Source of the DNA: a virus
DNA: 28,020 nucleotides
Strand: one strand, 5' to 3'
Virus record (IMG/VR): IMGVR_UViG_3300020404_001043
Coordinates: 1-28,020 of that record
In this document: positions 14,048 to 22,103 of the stretch, piece after piece
Layout: the number at the start of each line of letters is the position of its first letter
Position numbering within the stretch: position 1 is the first letter of the stretch
The notes under the pieces: model-generated
What the model was told of the DNA's origin: nothing
The model's input: only the letters and a program-made list of their open reading frames with translations
Databases searched by the model: none
Program-made: the position numbers and the translations under genes

Positions 14048-15057
14048 CATATATACTTGTTGACACTGCAAATACTTTTTTTAGAGCAAGACATGCCGTA
14101 AGAGGTGATGCTGATATAAAGATTGGCATGGCACTACATACTACTTTTCAAAGTATAAGAAAAGCATGGAAAGATTTTAATGGAAGTCATGTTGTGTTTT
14201 GTTTGGAAGGACGTAGTTGGCGTAAAGATTTCTATGAGCCTTATAAACGTAATAGACAAGAAAGTAGAGATGCACTTACTGTAAGTCAACAAGAAGAAGA
14301 AACAGTTTTTTGGGAAACATTTGATGAGTTTACAAACTTCTTAAAAACAAAAACTAACTGTACAGTAATACAAAATCCTAGTTTAGAAGCAGATGATCTT
14401 ATTGCAGGTTGGATACAAGCACACCCTAAAGACAATCATGTAATTATAAGCACTGATGGTGACTTCGCACAACTTATTGCTCCTAACGTAAAACAATATA
14501 ATGGAGTACAAAAAGTAACAGTTACACATGAAGGTTACTTTGATGAAAAAGGCAAAAGTGTAATTGACAAGAAAACAAAACAAGAAAAGCCTGCTCCTAT
14601 TCCAGAGTGGTTATTGTTTGAAAAATGTATGAGAGGCGATACAAGTGATAACGTTTTTAGTGCCTATCCTGGTGTAAGAGTAAAAGGTACAAAAAACAAA
14701 GTAGGTTTACAAGAAGCATTTGACGATAGAACAACTAAAGGTTATGCTTGGAATAATTTGATGTTACAACGTTGGGTAGATCACAAAGGTGATGAACATA
14801 GAGTGCTTGATGATTATACTAGAAATGTAACACTATGCGATTTAACTGCACAACCTCCTGAAGTAAAAGAACTTATAGGGCAAACTATTGCTGAGGGAAT
14901 AAATGCACAAAAAAATATTTCACAAGTAGGTGTTCGTTTAGTAAAATTTGCGAGTAGTTACGATTTAAACAAAATAACAGAACAGGCTCAATCATTTGCA
15001 GAGCCTTTGAATGCAAAATACGGAGGTAAAGATGCAAGCCAAACAATTAGTGCCTAA
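14044..15057 (+). CDS. rnh: RNase H / 5'-3' exonuclease (T4 rnh-like, FEN family)
   Basis: Removes RNA primers and 5' flaps during lagging-strand synthesis. PIN/FEN metal ligands are visible: D7 in ILVDTANTFFRARH, EADDLI (115-120), STDGDFAQLI (136-145), and MRGDTSDN further on, which leads into the helix-hairpin region. YEPYKRNRQ (64-72) matches the arch region of T4-type enzymes. 337 residues is slightly longer than T4 Rnh (305). ATG 14044 (ATGA overlap) is preferred over ATG 14032, which would abut the AGGAG directly. Confidence 0.9.
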   Translation: MTYILVDTANTFFRARHAVRGDADIKIGMALHTTFQSIRKAWKDFNGSHVVFCLEGRSWRKDFYEPYKRNRQESRDALTVSQQEEETVFWETFDEFTNFLKTKTNCTVIQNPSLEADDLIAGWIQAHPKDNHVIISTDGDFAQLIAPNVKQYNGVQKVTVTHEGYFDEKGKSVIDKKTKQEKPAPIPEWLLFEKCMRGDTSDNVFSAYPGVRVKGTKNKVGLQEAFDDRTTKGYAWNNLMLQRWVDHKGDEHRVLDDYTRNVTLCDLTAQPPEVKELIGQTIAEGINAQKNISQVGVRLVKFASSYDLNKITEQAQSFAEPLNAKYGGKDASQTISA

Positions 15058-15502
15058 TAAATTTTGGATAGTACAAGATCACGGAAGGAAAGTTGGTACA
15101 CTAGCAAAAGACAAAAATAGTTTTGTATTAATTACACCAAAAGATAAAATAATTTTTGAGTCTGTAGACAAAGTTTATGAAACATTCGGAAAAGACTTTT
15201 TTGAACAAGCAGTTCAAAAGAAAACAAAAGATTCTAAAGTATTAGAAGTTAATGGGTATCCTACAAGCACACCTGCTTTTAATCCTTTATTAGATGTACA
15301 GAACAACTTACCACTATACAGTAAAAGTAAAAAATCAAAAAGTTTGTATTGTGCAGGATATTACACAATTAAATTTGCAAAAGGATGGGTAAAATCATTT
15401 TGTCCTAAACTAATTACTTTGCAAAGGTATGTGTACAAAGGTCCTTTTACAACAGAACTAGAAATGCGTCAGGTATTAGCAAATGTCTCGAAGTCCGATT
15501 AA
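15032..15502 (+). CDS. conserved-type phage protein of unknown function
   Basis: 156 residues. The first 50 residues look like a small beta-barrel (FWIVQDHGRKVGTLAKDKNS). An Asn/Pro-containing linker follows, then LYCAGYYTIKFAKGWVKSFC and a helix ending in MRQVLANVSKSD. It resembles uncharacterised proteins of marine T4-like phages. GGAGGT at 15022-15027 fixes the ATG at 15032, inside the end of rnh. The 3' end overlaps the next gene by 20 bases. Confidence 0.7.
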   Translation: MQAKQLVPNKFWIVQDHGRKVGTLAKDKNSFVLITPKDKIIFESVDKVYETFGKDFFEQAVQKKTKDSKVLEVNGYPTSTPAFNPLLDVQNNLPLYSKSKKSKSLYCAGYYTIKFAKGWVKSFCPKLITLQRYVYKGPFTTELEMRQVLANVSKSD

Positions 15503-15710
15503 TACAATTCCAGTTGAAAACTTTTTACAAGCGGTTAAAGTCGCAACTAAGACTCAACAACGTGAAATTAAACTAGATTCTAAACAATACAAAGATCTTG
15601 CAGACAGTATTAGTATTTTAATGGCTAGACTAGTAGAATTGCAGGATAAACGTTTACAACAGCCACAAGATGTAAATGTAGACGTGCAAATGGACGGCGG
15701 AAACTTCTAA
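15483..15710 (+). CDS. small hypothetical protein
   Basis: 75 residues, mostly helical (IPVENFLQAVKVATKTQQRE, then DLADSISILMARLVELQDKR) with a short acidic tail. No recognised family. The start overlaps the preceding gene by 20 bases. Confidence 0.62.
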   Translation: MSRSPINTIPVENFLQAVKVATKTQQREIKLDSKQYKDLADSISILMARLVELQDKRLQQPQDVNVDVQMDGGNF

Positions 15711-15724
15711 ATTCAGATAAATAA

Positions 15725-15753
15725 GTACGTAGTTAACTAAAGGAATTACGTAC
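15725..15753 (+). promoter_or_regulatory. RNA hairpin presenting the ribosome-binding site in its loop
   Basis: GTACGTA (15725-15731) pairs with TACGTAC (15747-15753). The 15-base loop contains AAGGA (15740-15744 region), and the stem ends exactly at the ATG 15754. Such a structure exposes the ribosome-binding site while pulling it close to the start codon, and could be a translational control element. Confidence 0.45.
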
Positions 15754-16035
15754 ATGAGTAGACCAAAACCCAATGTCTTATTAGAATTTACTGATAAGAA
15801 CACATATCGTAAAGAAGAAGTCTTAGATGCAGAAGCCATCTGGGCAGTATTTTATCAAGGAAAGCCATTTAATCTAAAAAGTTCAAATAGTATTTCGCCA
15901 ACACCTGGTCCTAAGTATAAGAAAGTTTCTTTTTCAAATCCTGGACATGCTCATAATCTTGCACGAAAGTTAAACAGTACTTTTAAGTGCGAAGATTTTG
16001 AAGTATATAAGTTGACTAAAGGCGAAAAACTGTAA
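15754..16035 (+). CDS. small conserved-type phage protein
   Basis: 93 residues, basic. Pattern: PNVLLEFTDKNTYRKEEVL, then IWAVFYQGKPFNLKS, then KKVSFSNPGHAHNLARKLN. It resembles a short protein frequent in marine T4-like phages; function unknown. The leader carries a hairpin with the ribosome-binding site in its loop. Directly abuts the next gene (stop TAA then ATG). Confidence 0.7.
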   Translation: MSRPKPNVLLEFTDKNTYRKEEVLDAEAIWAVFYQGKPFNLKSSNSISPTPGPKYKKVSFSNPGHAHNLARKLNSTFKCEDFEVYKLTKGEKL

Positions 16036-16425
16036 ATGGATGTAAAAGAAGCATACACAAAAACATTTATGATAGGTGCTAGTGAAACAGACCTATCCAC
16101 AGAGTCTATTAAGAAAAACTATATGCTATGGTGGCAAAACACTAGAGCAAAAGGAGATAGTGGCTTAAGACTCACAAAAGATGGTTTCGTCTATGCTACT
16201 GATAGTGCAGATTTACAAACATATGAAATAAAATTTCCTAACGAAATTAAATTTACACCACAAGTATTTCTGTATTTGGACAATTTTATAGATTGTCCTT
16301 ATTATGTTACAAAGAAACGCATTTATGTATTCTCTGAAAAAATGGGATTACAATTAATGATGTTCGCCGGTGACATAAAACAGTACGGCCTTGCCCGTGC
16401 TATGGCCAAAGAATTGGAGGATTAA
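16036..16425 (+). CDS. hypothetical phage protein
   Basis: 129 residues. An N-terminal helical part (residues 1-35) is followed by a strand-rich domain (YEIKFPNEIKFTPQVFLYL, then YYVTKKRIYVFSEKMGLQLM) and a C-terminal helix. No known family or catalytic motif. Packed between neighbours with 0- and 2-base gaps. Confidence 0.68.
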   Translation: MDVKEAYTKTFMIGASETDLSTESIKKNYMLWWQNTRAKGDSGLRLTKDGFVYATDSADLQTYEIKFPNEIKFTPQVFLYLDNFIDCPYYVTKKRIYVFSEKMGLQLMMFAGDIKQYGLARAMAKELED

Positions 16426-16427
16426 TA

Positions 16428-16880
16428 ATGGCATATAAATTGAGCAGTCGAAGTTTGGGAAAACTCGAAGGGGTTGATTCTAAATTAGTAAAGGTAGTAG
16501 AAACTGCTATCAAACACACAAAAGTAGACTTTGGAGTTATACAAGGTTTACGAACAGTCGAAGAACAAAAAGAACTTGTAGCCAAAGGTGCATCACAAAC
16601 TATGAAATCTAAACATCTAGATGGTTTAGCAGTTGACTTGATGGCATACATTGGTAGTAGAGGTTCTTGGGAACTAAATGTTTATGATGAAATAGCAGAT
16701 GCTATGAAAATCGCGGCAAAAGAACATGAAGTTTCTGTTCGTTGGGGAGCGGCCTGGCATATAAACGACATGCGAGAGTGGGACGGAACTATGGAAGATG
16801 CTATGAATTCTTACATAGATCTTAGACGTTCACAAGGCAGAAGACCCTTTATCGATGCCCCCCATTTTGAATTAACGTAA
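16428..16880 (+). CDS. endolysin, M15 L-alanyl-D-glutamate peptidase type
   Basis: 150-residue zinc peptidase expected to cut the peptide stem of peptidoglycan. The VanY/M15 motif SKHLDGLAVDL (61-71) supplies H63 and D70. The second motif, DAPHFEL (143-149), supplies the catalytic-type D143 and zinc ligand H146 (DxxH). GLRTVEEQKELVAKGAS (40-56) is the usual preceding helix. No signal peptide, so it would need a holin for export; no holin is obvious in the window. The length matches T5-type endolysins (about 137 residues). Confidence 0.88.
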   Translation: MAYKLSSRSLGKLEGVDSKLVKVVETAIKHTKVDFGVIQGLRTVEEQKELVAKGASQTMKSKHLDGLAVDLMAYIGSRGSWELNVYDEIADAMKIAAKEHEVSVRWGAAWHINDMREWDGTMEDAMNSYIDLRRSQGRRPFIDAPHFELT

Positions 16881-16990
16881 AAAAGTTTCATTTTGGACAG
16901 TTTTTTGTAAAATAAGTGGTTTTTCCGCTTGACAAATCCTTTGTCTGTGTTATTATATATGTATAGTTAGAAAACAAAGGAGCATAGCAA
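16881..16990 (+). promoter_or_regulatory. moxR-gene promoter region
   Basis: Non-coding gap. TTGACA at 16929-16934 and TATTAT at 16951-16956 are 16 bases apart. A small hairpin (AAGTGG/CCGCTT with one G-U pair, about 16914-16930) lies just upstream and overlaps the -35 box. AAAGGAG precedes the moxR ATG. The first 30 bases of the gap show only T-rich sequence and no convincing terminator for the endolysin operon. Confidence 0.65.
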
Positions 16991-18082
16991 ATGGCACAAC
17001 AAACTGAAGCAAGAACAGTTACACCAAATGAAGCGAAGGCGGCTGTTCAACACGCAATGAACAAAAAACGTCCTATCTTTATGTGGGGACCTCCAGGTAT
17101 TGGAAAGTCCGACATTATGGGACAAATCACAAATTCAATGAAGAACGCATATTTAATTGACGTGCGTCTGTCATTATGGGAACCTACTGATGTAAAAGGT
17201 ATGCCTTATTATAGTGCGAATGATAACACTATGAAATGGGCACCTCCTTCTGAACTTCCTGATGAAGAGTTTGCAAAACAATATGATACTATTGTATTGT
17301 TTTTAGATGAAATGAATTCGGCCGCACCGGCAGTACAGGCGGCGGCATATCAACTCGTGCTTAACCGTAAGGTAGGTACATATAAACTTCCTGATAACGT
17401 TGTTATTGTAGCGGCGGGTAACAGGGAAACCGATAAAGGTGTTACATACAGAATGCCTGCACCTTTGGCAAACAGATTTTTGCACTTGGAGTTGAGAGTA
17501 GATTTTGAAGATTGGTTGCTTTGGGCGACTGAGAATAAAGTACACCCAGATGTAGTGGGTTACTTGACTTTTGCAAAACAGGATCTTTATGATTTTGATC
17601 CTAAGTCAAGTTCAAGAGCATTCGCAACGCCACGTAGTTGGTCGTTTGTGAGCGAACTTCTCGACGATAACCTTGCTGAATCAACATTAACTGATTTGGT
17701 TGCTGGTTCCGTCGGCGAAGGGTTGGCAGTTAAGTTTTCCGCACACCGTAAGGTTGCATCACAACTGCCTAATCCAACTGACATACTTGCTGGCAAAGTT
17801 ACTAGCATGGAAACTAAAGATATTTCCGCTATGTACTCTTTGACTGTTAGTATGTGTTACGAACTTCAAGAGGCGTTCAAACGCAAGGAGAAGGGTTGGA
17901 ACAAGATGGCTGATAACTTCTTTGGTTTTATGATGGATAATTTTGAAACTGAATTAGTTGTAATGGGTACGCGAGTTGCTATCGCTACTTATAAACTGCC
18001 ATTTTCGCCTAAAGACTTGAAAAACTTTGACCGTTTTCATAGTAAGTACGGCAAGTATGTTCAAGCCGCTATGGCATCCTAA
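16991..18082 (+). CDS. MoxR-type AAA+ ATPase
   Basis: 363 residues. Walker A GPPGIGKS (33-40), Walker B VLFLDE (102-107), sensor-1 VAAGNRETD (140-148), and arginine-finger region APLANRF (157-163) are all intact. MoxR ATPases act as chaperone-like motors with a VWA-domain partner to insert metals or remodel complexes. A matching VWA protein is encoded at 19442. Own promoter upstream and a strong terminator downstream make this a monocistronic, probably highly expressed gene. Base composition is slightly richer in G+C than its neighbours, owing partly to Ala-Ala codon pairs. Confidence 0.9.
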   Translation: MAQQTEARTVTPNEAKAAVQHAMNKKRPIFMWGPPGIGKSDIMGQITNSMKNAYLIDVRLSLWEPTDVKGMPYYSANDNTMKWAPPSELPDEEFAKQYDTIVLFLDEMNSAAPAVQAAAYQLVLNRKVGTYKLPDNVVIVAAGNRETDKGVTYRMPAPLANRFLHLELRVDFEDWLLWATENKVHPDVVGYLTFAKQDLYDFDPKSSSRAFATPRSWSFVSELLDDNLAESTLTDLVAGSVGEGLAVKFSAHRKVASQLPNPTDILAGKVTSMETKDISAMYSLTVSMCYELQEAFKRKEKGWNKMADNFFGFMMDNFETELVVMGTRVAIATYKLPFSPKDLKNFDRFHSKYGKYVQAAMAS

Positions 18083-18093
18083 CTAACTATACT

Positions 18094-18122
18094 GAGGGGG
18101 TCTTCGGATCCCCTCTTTTTTT
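18094..18122 (+). terminator. intrinsic terminator with cUUCGg tetraloop
   Basis: GAGGGGGTC (18094-18102) pairs with GATCCCCTC (18107-18115; one G-U) around the loop TTCG (18103-18106), followed by seven T residues. This is an unusually stable hairpin directly after the moxR stop codon. Confidence 0.93.
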
Positions 18123-18139
18123 AGAGCAGGGAGGAAATA

Positions 18140-18751
18140 ATGCTCAATTTCAATTTTCAATCAACCCCCCAAACGGTAATTAATATAGACAGGTGCTTTG
18201 ATACTCCTGATTTGTTTAGTAAAGGTAACATGGGTCCAGATAAACTACATATCAAAAACTATATTGAGGACGGCTTTCAGCACGTTGCTGATGTTAAACA
18301 AAAAGAATATGGTCATTACAGTAATTGGGAACTATCAAATATTAACGAAGAACTTCTTTTTAGCGAACATAACAGTTGGGTCTATGTAATTGTTGAAGAT
18401 GAACAAGTGGTTAAACTAGGAGAAACTGGACAACCACTAGGCGTCAAAGGAACAAGAACATATATGTTACAAGGCACCCAAAGTAGATTTGGTAGACTAA
18501 TTAGTCACGGTGATGCACTTGCTAATGCTCGTGATACAGATAGTAGAATAAGATTTCATCTATGGGAATCTGCTATGCAAGGTAAAGTAAGTCTTTATGC
18601 TTTCAAATGTCCTAGTGAAACTATTACAACTAATGTTTTTGGTGTACAACATACCTTTGTTGCTCATACACACAAAACAGTTGAAAAAGCATATTTGACT
18701 AGTTTGAGTGCAAGTGGATGTTTACCAAAACTTAATAAAGCACGAATCTAA
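18140..18751 (+). CDS. GIY-YIG-like nuclease candidate
   Basis: 203 residues. From residue 80 the order fits a degenerate GIY-YIG core: SWVYVIVEDEQVVKLGET for the GIY and YIG strands, an Arg-bearing helix around QSRFGRLI, a later Glu in TVEKAYLTSL, and a terminal Asn in CLPKLNK. The first 75 residues are unassigned. If active, it would be a single-strand-nicking endonuclease. Strong GGGAGG at 18129-18134 supports the start. It lies between the MoxR and VWA genes. The family call rests on motif order, so moderate. Confidence 0.55.
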   Translation: MLNFNFQSTPQTVINIDRCFDTPDLFSKGNMGPDKLHIKNYIEDGFQHVADVKQKEYGHYSNWELSNINEELLFSEHNSWVYVIVEDEQVVKLGETGQPLGVKGTRTYMLQGTQSRFGRLISHGDALANARDTDSRIRFHLWESAMQGKVSLYAFKCPSETITTNVFGVQHTFVAHTHKTVEKAYLTSLSASGCLPKLNKARI

Positions 18752-18760
18752 CCAATTCAG

Positions 18761-18789
18761 TTGACAACACAATAAAAATAATTTAGAAT
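18761..18789 (+). promoter_or_regulatory. sigma70-like promoter upstream of the 18815 gene
   Basis: TTGACA at 18761-18766, 17-base spacer, TAGAAT at 18784-18789. The predicted start near 18796 leaves a short leader with AAAGGAG before the ATG at 18815. Confidence 0.7.
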
Positions 18790-18814
18790 ATATACAGTTG
18801 CAAAGGAGTTTAAA

Positions 18815-19390
18815 ATGCAAACTGTTGATTTGGCAGTATGGTTACAAAACAATGTCGACTGGAACAAATATGTTACTCTAGTTAAGACAATAGGAAGTGA
18901 ACTGAACGAACGTAAATTACGTTTTGATAAAAGCGATTTATTAGAACGTTCATTAGAGTTGTTTAGTGACCAAAATCTAAAATACGTAAACAAAGAAGGT
19001 GTTGATCATATCGGACCTGAAGGTGTTACAATAGAAATGAAGTTTACAGACACTTGCTTGTTTACTCGTAAAACAAAGAAAAAGAAGAACTATGTTTCGG
19101 ATTTACAATTAATGAACAGTAGAGGTTCTAGTGAAGGAAGAACACTTCCAGAATCTTATGCAGAATATCTTTTGATATGTGATACAGACAGTGTTGCAGT
19201 AATTTCCAAAACAGATCTTTTACCGTATGTGACTAGTGCCGGAGATGGACTTAAAACAACTAAATTACCATCAAATTTGATACAATATGTATTTGTTCCA
19301 GGCCAGTATAAACCACAAGATATAGCAGTTCAAAAATCATATTTAGAGTCCAAATTGGACATGCAGAACACATTTTTAGCACAATTTTAG
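18815..19390 (+). CDS. unknown protein, possible PD-(D/E)XK nuclease
   Basis: 191 residues. VDHIGPEGVTIEMKF (about residues 63-77) has the Asp followed by Glu-x-Lys spacing typical of restriction-type PD-(D/E)XK nucleases. The following strand/helix pattern (VSDLQLMNSRGS, then AEYLLICDTDSVAVISK) would fit that fold. A Lys-rich loop (TRKTKKKKN) interrupts it. No firm family match. It has its own promoter and lies between the GIY-YIG-like gene and the VWA gene. The stop overlaps the -35 box region of the next promoter by adjacency. Confidence 0.6.
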   Translation: MQTVDLAVWLQNNVDWNKYVTLVKTIGSELNERKLRFDKSDLLERSLELFSDQNLKYVNKEGVDHIGPEGVTIEMKFTDTCLFTRKTKKKKNYVSDLQLMNSRGSSEGRTLPESYAEYLLICDTDSVAVISKTDLLPYVTSAGDGLKTTKLPSNLIQYVFVPGQYKPQDIAVQKSYLESKLDMQNTFLAQF

Positions 19391-19418
19391 TTGACAAATA
19401 CCTTTTTGATGCTATACT
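19391..19418 (+). promoter_or_regulatory. sigma70-like promoter for the VWA gene
   Basis: TTGACA at 19391-19396 immediately after the upstream stop codon, 16-base spacer, TATACT at 19413-19418. AGGAG follows at 19431-19435. Confidence 0.7.
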
Positions 19419-19441
19419 TTAAATATAGTTAGGAGATAAAC

Positions 19442-20722
19442 ATGTCACAGAATACAACCGCAGTAGAGCAGAGCATGATGGAGGGTAAGATCTATGAGAA
19501 AGACCCTAACATCGATAGTAATAAAATACGTGAAAAATTAACAACGGCAAGAATTGCACTGTTAATTAGACAACCATTTTTTGGTAATCTTGCAACAAGA
19601 TTGAAACTTGAAGATGCAACAGATTGGTGTGCAACTGCGGCCACAGATGGCAGACACTTTTTCTACAATGAAAATTTTATTAATGTGCTGAATCAAAAAC
19701 AGACTGAGTTTTTGTTCGGACATGAAGTATTGCATTGTGTATATGATCACTTTACACGTAGGGGTGAACGTGATCCACAAATACATAACATCGCGGCAGA
19801 CTATTGTGTAAATGGTGATTTGATTCGTCATAACATCGGAGAAGTAATTACACAGGTTAAGCCATTTCATGATCCAAAATATTATGGTTGGTCTTCAGAA
19901 GAAGTTTATGATGACATCTTCGGCAAGTATGATGACGAACAGTTAAAACAACTTGGTAAACTTCTTGACGAACACATCAATTGGGAAGAAGGCAAAGGAC
20001 AAGGTCCTGCAGGTAAAACTAAAAAGTCTAAAAAAGGTAAAGGTAAACAACCAACATATAGCAAAGACGAACTTAAAAAGATACGTGACGAAATGAAAGA
20101 AGCAGTAGTTTCGGCGGCACAGGCGGCAGGTGTTGGTAACATTCCAAAAGGTGTTGCAAGAATCATTAAGGACTTGACTGATCCTAAAATGAACTGGCGT
20201 GAACTTTTAAATCAGCAGATTCAATCGATACTAAAAAGTAACTATACTTTTATGCGTCCATCACGTAAAGCATGGCACACAGGTGCAGTACTTCCTGGTA
20301 TGGATTTTGATCAAACAATAGATATTGCTATTGCACTTGACATGAGTGGCTCAATCGGAAACACAGAAGCAAAAGACTTTTTAAGTGAAGTAAAAGGTAT
20401 TTGTGATCAGTACGATGATTACAAAATTAAAATTTGGTGTTTTGATACAGAAGTATACAATGAGCAAGACTTTACACCAGATGCAGGAGAAAGTATTGAA
20501 GACTATGAACTTGCTGGTGGCGGAGGTACTGACTTTGATGCTAACTGGAGATATATGAAAGATAACAATATTGAACCTAAAAAACTTATTGTATTCACAG
20601 ATGGTTACTCATACAACTGGGGTGACGAAAACTACTGTGACACAATATGGTTAATACATTCTGATAAATCAATTGAAGCACCACACGGTATCACTTGCCA
20701 TTATGACACGGAGGCGGCATAG
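19442..20722 (+). CDS. VWA-domain protein with metallopeptidase-like N-terminus (MoxR partner)
   Basis: 426 residues. The N-terminal domain (about 30-175) has the zinc-peptidase motif GHEVLH (93-98) and a downstream AADYCVNGD, as in DUF2201-type proteins. A Lys/Gly-rich linker (about 183-207) leads to a helical segment. A C-terminal VWA-like domain (about 290-426) has an intact MIDAS: DMSGS (300-304), GGTDF (362-366, T363), and FTDGYS (385-390, D387). Such proteins are encoded with MoxR ATPases and are thought to act as substrate adaptors or metal-dependent partners. Own promoter upstream. The biological target in phage is unknown. Confidence 0.87.
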   Translation: MSQNTTAVEQSMMEGKIYEKDPNIDSNKIREKLTTARIALLIRQPFFGNLATRLKLEDATDWCATAATDGRHFFYNENFINVLNQKQTEFLFGHEVLHCVYDHFTRRGERDPQIHNIAADYCVNGDLIRHNIGEVITQVKPFHDPKYYGWSSEEVYDDIFGKYDDEQLKQLGKLLDEHINWEEGKGQGPAGKTKKSKKGKGKQPTYSKDELKKIRDEMKEAVVSAAQAAGVGNIPKGVARIIKDLTDPKMNWRELLNQQIQSILKSNYTFMRPSRKAWHTGAVLPGMDFDQTIDIAIALDMSGSIGNTEAKDFLSEVKGICDQYDDYKIKIWCFDTEVYNEQDFTPDAGESIEDYELAGGGGTDFDANWRYMKDNNIEPKKLIVFTDGYSYNWGDENYCDTIWLIHSDKSIEAPHGITCHYDTEAA

Positions 20723-20815
20723 ATGACATATTTAGAAATTATGATTGTTGCATTTGTGGTAAATGCAATTCATATTAAAGTAACTGGTCAACCTTGGATG
20801 ATAGAAATTTCATGA
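20723..20815 (+). CDS. 30-residue membrane peptide
   Basis: MTYLEIMIVAFVVNAIHIKV followed by a ten-residue tail. Residues 4-20 form one hydrophobic helix. GGAGG at 20710-20714 lies 8 bases before the ATG, and the stop overlaps the next start as ATGA, both supporting translation. Function unknown; it could be a small membrane effector or only a coupling leader for the next gene. Confidence 0.5.
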   Translation: MTYLEIMIVAFVVNAIHIKVTGQPWMIEIS

Positions 20816-21120
20816 GATTACTAATTGACGATCCTAATCCATTAAATGCTTTGGAAATTAGAGAATTAAATTTTATTCCTAAAAGTTGGGAAAAGGTTAA
20901 TATTTCTAGTGAAGGTTGGAGAGCAGAAGAACTTGTAAACAATATTAGAAAATGGGTATACAATAATCTATCTGGTAGATTTGCAATTACATCAGATGTT
21001 AAAAGTGTTAACAACAAATTGGAAATAGTTTACCAAATCGGCTTTGAAACACCCGGAGAAAGCACTATGTTTAGTTTAGGTTGCTCACTTTTGCATGACC
21101 AGGAAGTTAGAATCATATAA
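20812..21120 (+). CDS. hypothetical phage protein
   Basis: 102 residues (MRLLIDDPNPLNALEIRELN...), no recognised family. A mixed alpha/beta pattern, with strands in the second half (LEIVYQIGFETPGESTMF). The ATG at 20812 overlaps the upstream peptide stop and has no strong ribosome site of its own, so translational coupling is likely. An in-frame TTG at 20794 is a weaker alternative. Confidence 0.65.
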   Translation: MRLLIDDPNPLNALEIRELNFIPKSWEKVNISSEGWRAEELVNNIRKWVYNNLSGRFAITSDVKSVNNKLEIVYQIGFETPGESTMFSLGCSLLHDQEVRII

Positions 21121-21167
21121 TTACAAGTGTTATAACAAACAAACTTATTAATAGGAGTTAACTCAAA

Positions 21168-21509
21168 ATGACGACAGAAAATAACAAACCAGCGGCAAAC
21201 ACTGAAAGTCAAACTGCTCCTGCTCCAGAAGGCGTTCCACCAAAAAGTGGACCAGATCTTACTGTACAGGACTTACAGGCTTTAAAAGCAATTATCGATG
21301 TTGCAAGTCAACGCGGCGGTTTCCGTCCAGCAGAGATGGAAGTAGTTGGAAGAACTTACAACAGATTAGCAACTTTCTTAGATGCAATTACGCCTAAGGA
21401 AGAAGGAAAAGCAGACGGTACTGCACCAGCACCAGTAGGCGCACCGGCAGTTCCACCAGAAGCAACACCTGAACCTCTTGCACCACAGGCAGAGGCTCCA
21501 AAGGAGTAA
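21168..21509 (+). CDS. small Pro/Ala-flanked phage protein
   Basis: 113 residues. A central helical domain DLTVQDLQALKAIIDVASQR plus AEMEVVGRTYNRLATFLDAI (about 30-75) is flanked by Pro/Ala/Glu-rich, probably disordered tails. The central segment resembles short uncharacterised proteins of marine T4-like phages. AGGAG at about 21152-21157 supports the start. Confidence 0.7.
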   Translation: MTTENNKPAANTESQTAPAPEGVPPKSGPDLTVQDLQALKAIIDVASQRGGFRPAEMEVVGRTYNRLATFLDAITPKEEGKADGTAPAPVGAPAVPPEATPEPLAPQAEAPKE

Positions 21510-21512
21510 ATT

Positions 21513-22103
21513 ATGGCTCAAGTAAAACACGTAGGTGTAATAGGACCACAAGACTCTAAAATCGTAATAGCATACAGAACTTTGCCAGGCGATAGTAGTA
21601 GTGCATTAGTGATTCCTACTGCATCTTTAAAACCTGCATATCACGACGAACTAATGAGTGTAGTTGACAGTGACACTGGACAACAATCATTTGAATTAGC
21701 AACCGTGTTAGCAGTAAAAAAGTTTAGTGATGGTACAAACATACTTCAAAGTTTACATGCAAAGGGACATTTACAAAAAGTTCCTACAACTGAAGTAACC
21801 GTTACTCCTACTACACAAAAGAATGAGAACATTAAATTAAATGAACTCAATAAAATAATAGCAGACCAAAGAGGTGTTACTGTTGACGAACTTGCAGTTA
21901 CAGAAGATGGCACTCCAGGTAAAACTGAAGTTAAAACTGTTGCAACTGTAAAAGATGACAGTGTATTAAGCGATGAAGATCTTGCTAAAAAATATAGATC
22001 AGATGCAGATGCTCTATATAAAGAAGTGCAAGAACTTAGAAAAAAAGCAGACGAATTAGCACCTAAAACAACTGCTAAAAAAACTGCGAAAACGAATGCG
22101 TAA
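21513..22103 (+). CDS. conserved-type phage protein of unknown function
   Basis: 196 residues. The N-terminal 85 residues look globular (VKHVGVIGPQDSKIVIAYRT, then ALVIPTASL). A Thr/Val-rich middle and a C-terminal coiled coil follow (LAKKYRSDADALYKEVQELR), with a Lys/Ala tail. No catalytic motif. Preceded by AAAGGAG inside the previous gene's end and coupled to the next gene through a TAATG overlap. Confidence 0.68.
   Translation: MAQVKHVGVIGPQDSKIVIAYRTLPGDSSSALVIPTASLKPAYHDELMSVVDSDTGQQSFELATVLAVKKFSDGTNILQSLHAKGHLQKVPTTEVTVTPTTQKNENIKLNELNKIIADQRGVTVDELAVTEDGTPGKTEVKTVATVKDDSVLSDEDLAKKYRSDADALYKEVQELRKKADELAPKTTAKKTAKTNA

Noticed and set aside
14057-14090. TTGACA promoter inside the rnh gene
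   Set aside because: No acceptable -10 element at 15-19 bases downstream.
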